From Clostridia bacterium (GTDB lineage: Bacteria > Bacillota > Clostridia > Christensenellales > CAG-138): DNA of 64,000 nt. Both the position numbers and the translations under genes were made by a program. Where the stretch lies: positions 21,784 to 85,783 of the forward strand of contig JAFPWD010000023.1 of the NCBI GenBank assembly GCA_017395105.1. The letters are read 5' to 3'. This document shows, piece after piece, positions 62,973 to 64,000 of this stretch (positions are counted from its first letter, which is position 1; each line of letters starts with the position of its first letter). Below the pieces are notes generated by a model that worked only from the letters and a program-made list of their open reading frames with translations, made no database searches and had not been told where the DNA came from.

Positions 62973-63154
62973 AATTCATTAAAATCAGCAAAATATACTA
63001 AATAACTATTGATTTTTTGCCTATTTACCGCTAAAATGATTAGCGTTGCATTTGGGCGATAGAAAAGCTCGGCGCGCATTCGGTTTTTCCGCATGAGCGT
63101 GTCGGCCGCGCAAATAATAATCTAAGATACTATTTATATATGGAGGAATCTAAC

Positions 63155-63433
63155 ATGAACAAGGCTCAGCTCATTGGCGCTCTTGTAAACAACGCAAAGC
63201 TTTCCCGCAGGGATGCCGACGTTGCCGTCAACACCATCTTCGACATCATCGTCGATCAGCTCCGTCAGGGCGAAAAGGTCCAGATCGTTGGCTTCGGCTG
63301 CTTCGACGTTCGCGAGCGCCCCGCCCGCAAAGGCCGCAACCCCATGACCGGTGAGTCCATCGATATCGAGGCAACCCGCTCCGTAGCTTTCAAGCCCGGC
63401 AAGTCCCTCAAGGATGCCATGGAGCAGAAATAA
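63155..63433 (+). CDS. hup: HU-family DNA-binding protein
   Basis: 92 residues from the ATG at 63155 behind GGAGG. MNKAQLIGALV, VQIVGFGCFDVRERPARKGR and NPMTGESIDIEATRSVAFKP are the classic HU pattern with the DNA-contacting beta arm. Compacts the chromosome and may help spacer integration or other DNA bending. Stand-alone with a strong terminator. Confidence 0.97.
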   Translation: MNKAQLIGALVNNAKLSRRDADVAVNTIFDIIVDQLRQGEKVQIVGFGCFDVRERPARKGRNPMTGESIDIEATRSVAFKPGKSLKDAMEQK

Positions 63434-63459
63434 GTTCTTTAAACATAGGGTTACCCCTT

Positions 63460-63487
63460 AAACCGCGCGGCCGAGGCCGTGCGGTTT
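63460..63487 (+). terminator. Terminator of the HU gene
   Basis: AAACCGCGCGGCC pairs with GGCCGTGCGGTTT (one wobble), 2-nt loop region, followed by TTGCTTT. Confidence 0.8.
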
Positions 63488-63582
63488 TGCTTTATAATAT
63501 TCTCTTAAATATCTCCGCTCGCTCGTTATTATAATAAAAATGGATTTCCGTTACTAAATTTTTGACATTTTTGTGAAACGAC

Positions 63583-63610
63583 TTGATTTTTTTTGAAAAC
63601 ATGATAGAAT
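63583..63610 (+). promoter_or_regulatory. Promoter of the ferredoxin gene
   Basis: TTGATT and TAGAAT 16 bases apart in a very AT-rich stretch, 60 bases before the ferredoxin ATG. Confidence 0.55.
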
Positions 63611-63669
63611 GATTACAGTCGGGCGCATAAGCGCCACGTAAAAATTATTTTTATCAGGAGGTACTTATA

Positions 63670-63840
63670 ATGGCTTATAAGATCACTGACGCTTGCATCG
63701 CATGCGGCGCTTGCGCTGCAGAATGTCCCGTAAACGCTATCGCCGAGGGCGACGGCAAGTTCGAGATCAATCCCGACGAGTGCATCGAGTGCGGCGCCTG
63801 CGCCGGCGTATGCCCCGTTGAGGCTCCCGTTCAGGGCTAA
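63670..63840 (+). CDS. 2[4Fe-4S] ferredoxin
   Basis: 56 residues, [20 protein letters not shown] to the stop. Two complete cluster motifs, [12 protein letters not shown] and [12 protein letters not shown] (C-x2-C-x2-C-x3-C-P), in the normal clostridial ferredoxin layout. Electron carrier for pyruvate oxidation, hydrogenases and radical SAM enzymes. CAGGAGG lies just upstream, promoter at 63583, terminator at 63856. Its length and motif order match classic Clostridium ferredoxins. Confidence 0.98.
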   Translation: MAYKITDACIACGACAAECPVNAIAEGDGKFEINPDECIECGACAGVCPVEAPVQG

Positions 63841-63855
63841 TCAAAATCGAACAAG

Positions 63856-63897
63856 CGGCGGCTGTTGCACAAGCAAGCAAATTGCGTGCAGCAGCCT
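63856..63897 (+). terminator. Terminator of the ferredoxin gene
   Basis: GGCTGTTGCAC pairs with GTGCAGCAGCC (one wobble) and TCTTTCTTTT follows. Nothing further is seen in the last 100 bases. Confidence 0.75.
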
Positions 63898-64000
63898 CTT
63901 TCTTTTCGCGGTATTTGAGTTTGATTTGGAAAATTATCTTTCGGTGTGCGGAAATCAGCGGTATTTATAGGGTTGGATTGATTTTTGGGTACACTAAAAA

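Overview
The window looks like chromosome of a GC-rich, anaerobic, endospore-forming member of Bacillota, class Clostridia. The evidence is CotF-like spore coat proteins, a YlmC/YmxH PRC-barrel protein, an Rrf2-NifS-NifU operon, the paired radical SAM proteins TIGR03960/TIGR03936 next to ribonuclease E/G, MazG, HU and a 2[4Fe-4S] ferredoxin. An order such as Christensenellales is only a guess. Most genes are closely packed, start behind GGAGG-type ribosome sites and end at clear hairpin terminators. No rRNA or tRNA gene was seen.

Layout. 1-17 kb: a truncated NlpC/P60 protein, ATP-dependent PEP carboxykinase, DegV, LarC, a secreted beta-helix protein with a Gly-Gly-Pro tract beside a two-component system, small membrane and regulatory genes, two hypothetical genes, a dockerin protein, and a DnaD/DnaC-type helicase-loader pair. 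17.7-19.5 kb: a CRISPR array of 27 perfect 29-bp repeats with no cas genes in the window. It is read leftward from a consensus promoter in an AT-rich leader on its right. 19.9-27.7 kb: a leftward phage-derived cassette (scaffold-like, N4-gp56-type major capsid, coiled-coil virion-like protein, NlpC/P60 endolysin, small capsid-associated protein, head-tail adaptor, gp10-like propeller, small coiled coil). It has intact reading frames and its own strong promoter but no terminase, portal or integrase, and a rightward DMT transporter splits it. 28-54 kb: Fe-S assembly operon, acyltransferase, HAD hydrolase, LytTR regulator, VWA protein, macro-domain protein, spore coat proteins, Lon, LplA, isocitrate dehydrogenase, MscL, radical SAM pair, RNase E/G and YdcF. 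54.48-57.03 kb: a compact AT-rich island bounded by an 18-bp perfect direct repeat. It holds an IS30 transposase remnant and a complete retron: promoter, msr-msd RNA with a 13-bp a1/a2 stem, and a reverse transcriptase fused to a TOPRIM-like domain. 57-64 kb: ABC exporter, VanY-like carboxypeptidase lipoprotein, MATE transporter, MazG, HU and ferredoxin.

How parts work together. Rrf2-NifS-NifU is an Fe-S assembly operon whose promoter overlaps a palindrome, suggesting autoregulation. The response regulator and kinase follow, divergently, the secreted beta-helix gene and may control it. Defence or mobile DNA is concentrated in two places: the CRISPR array plus capsid cassette, and the retron island. 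The retron is the strongest candidate for a new defence system; the capsid cassette without packaging genes is the second most interesting object.
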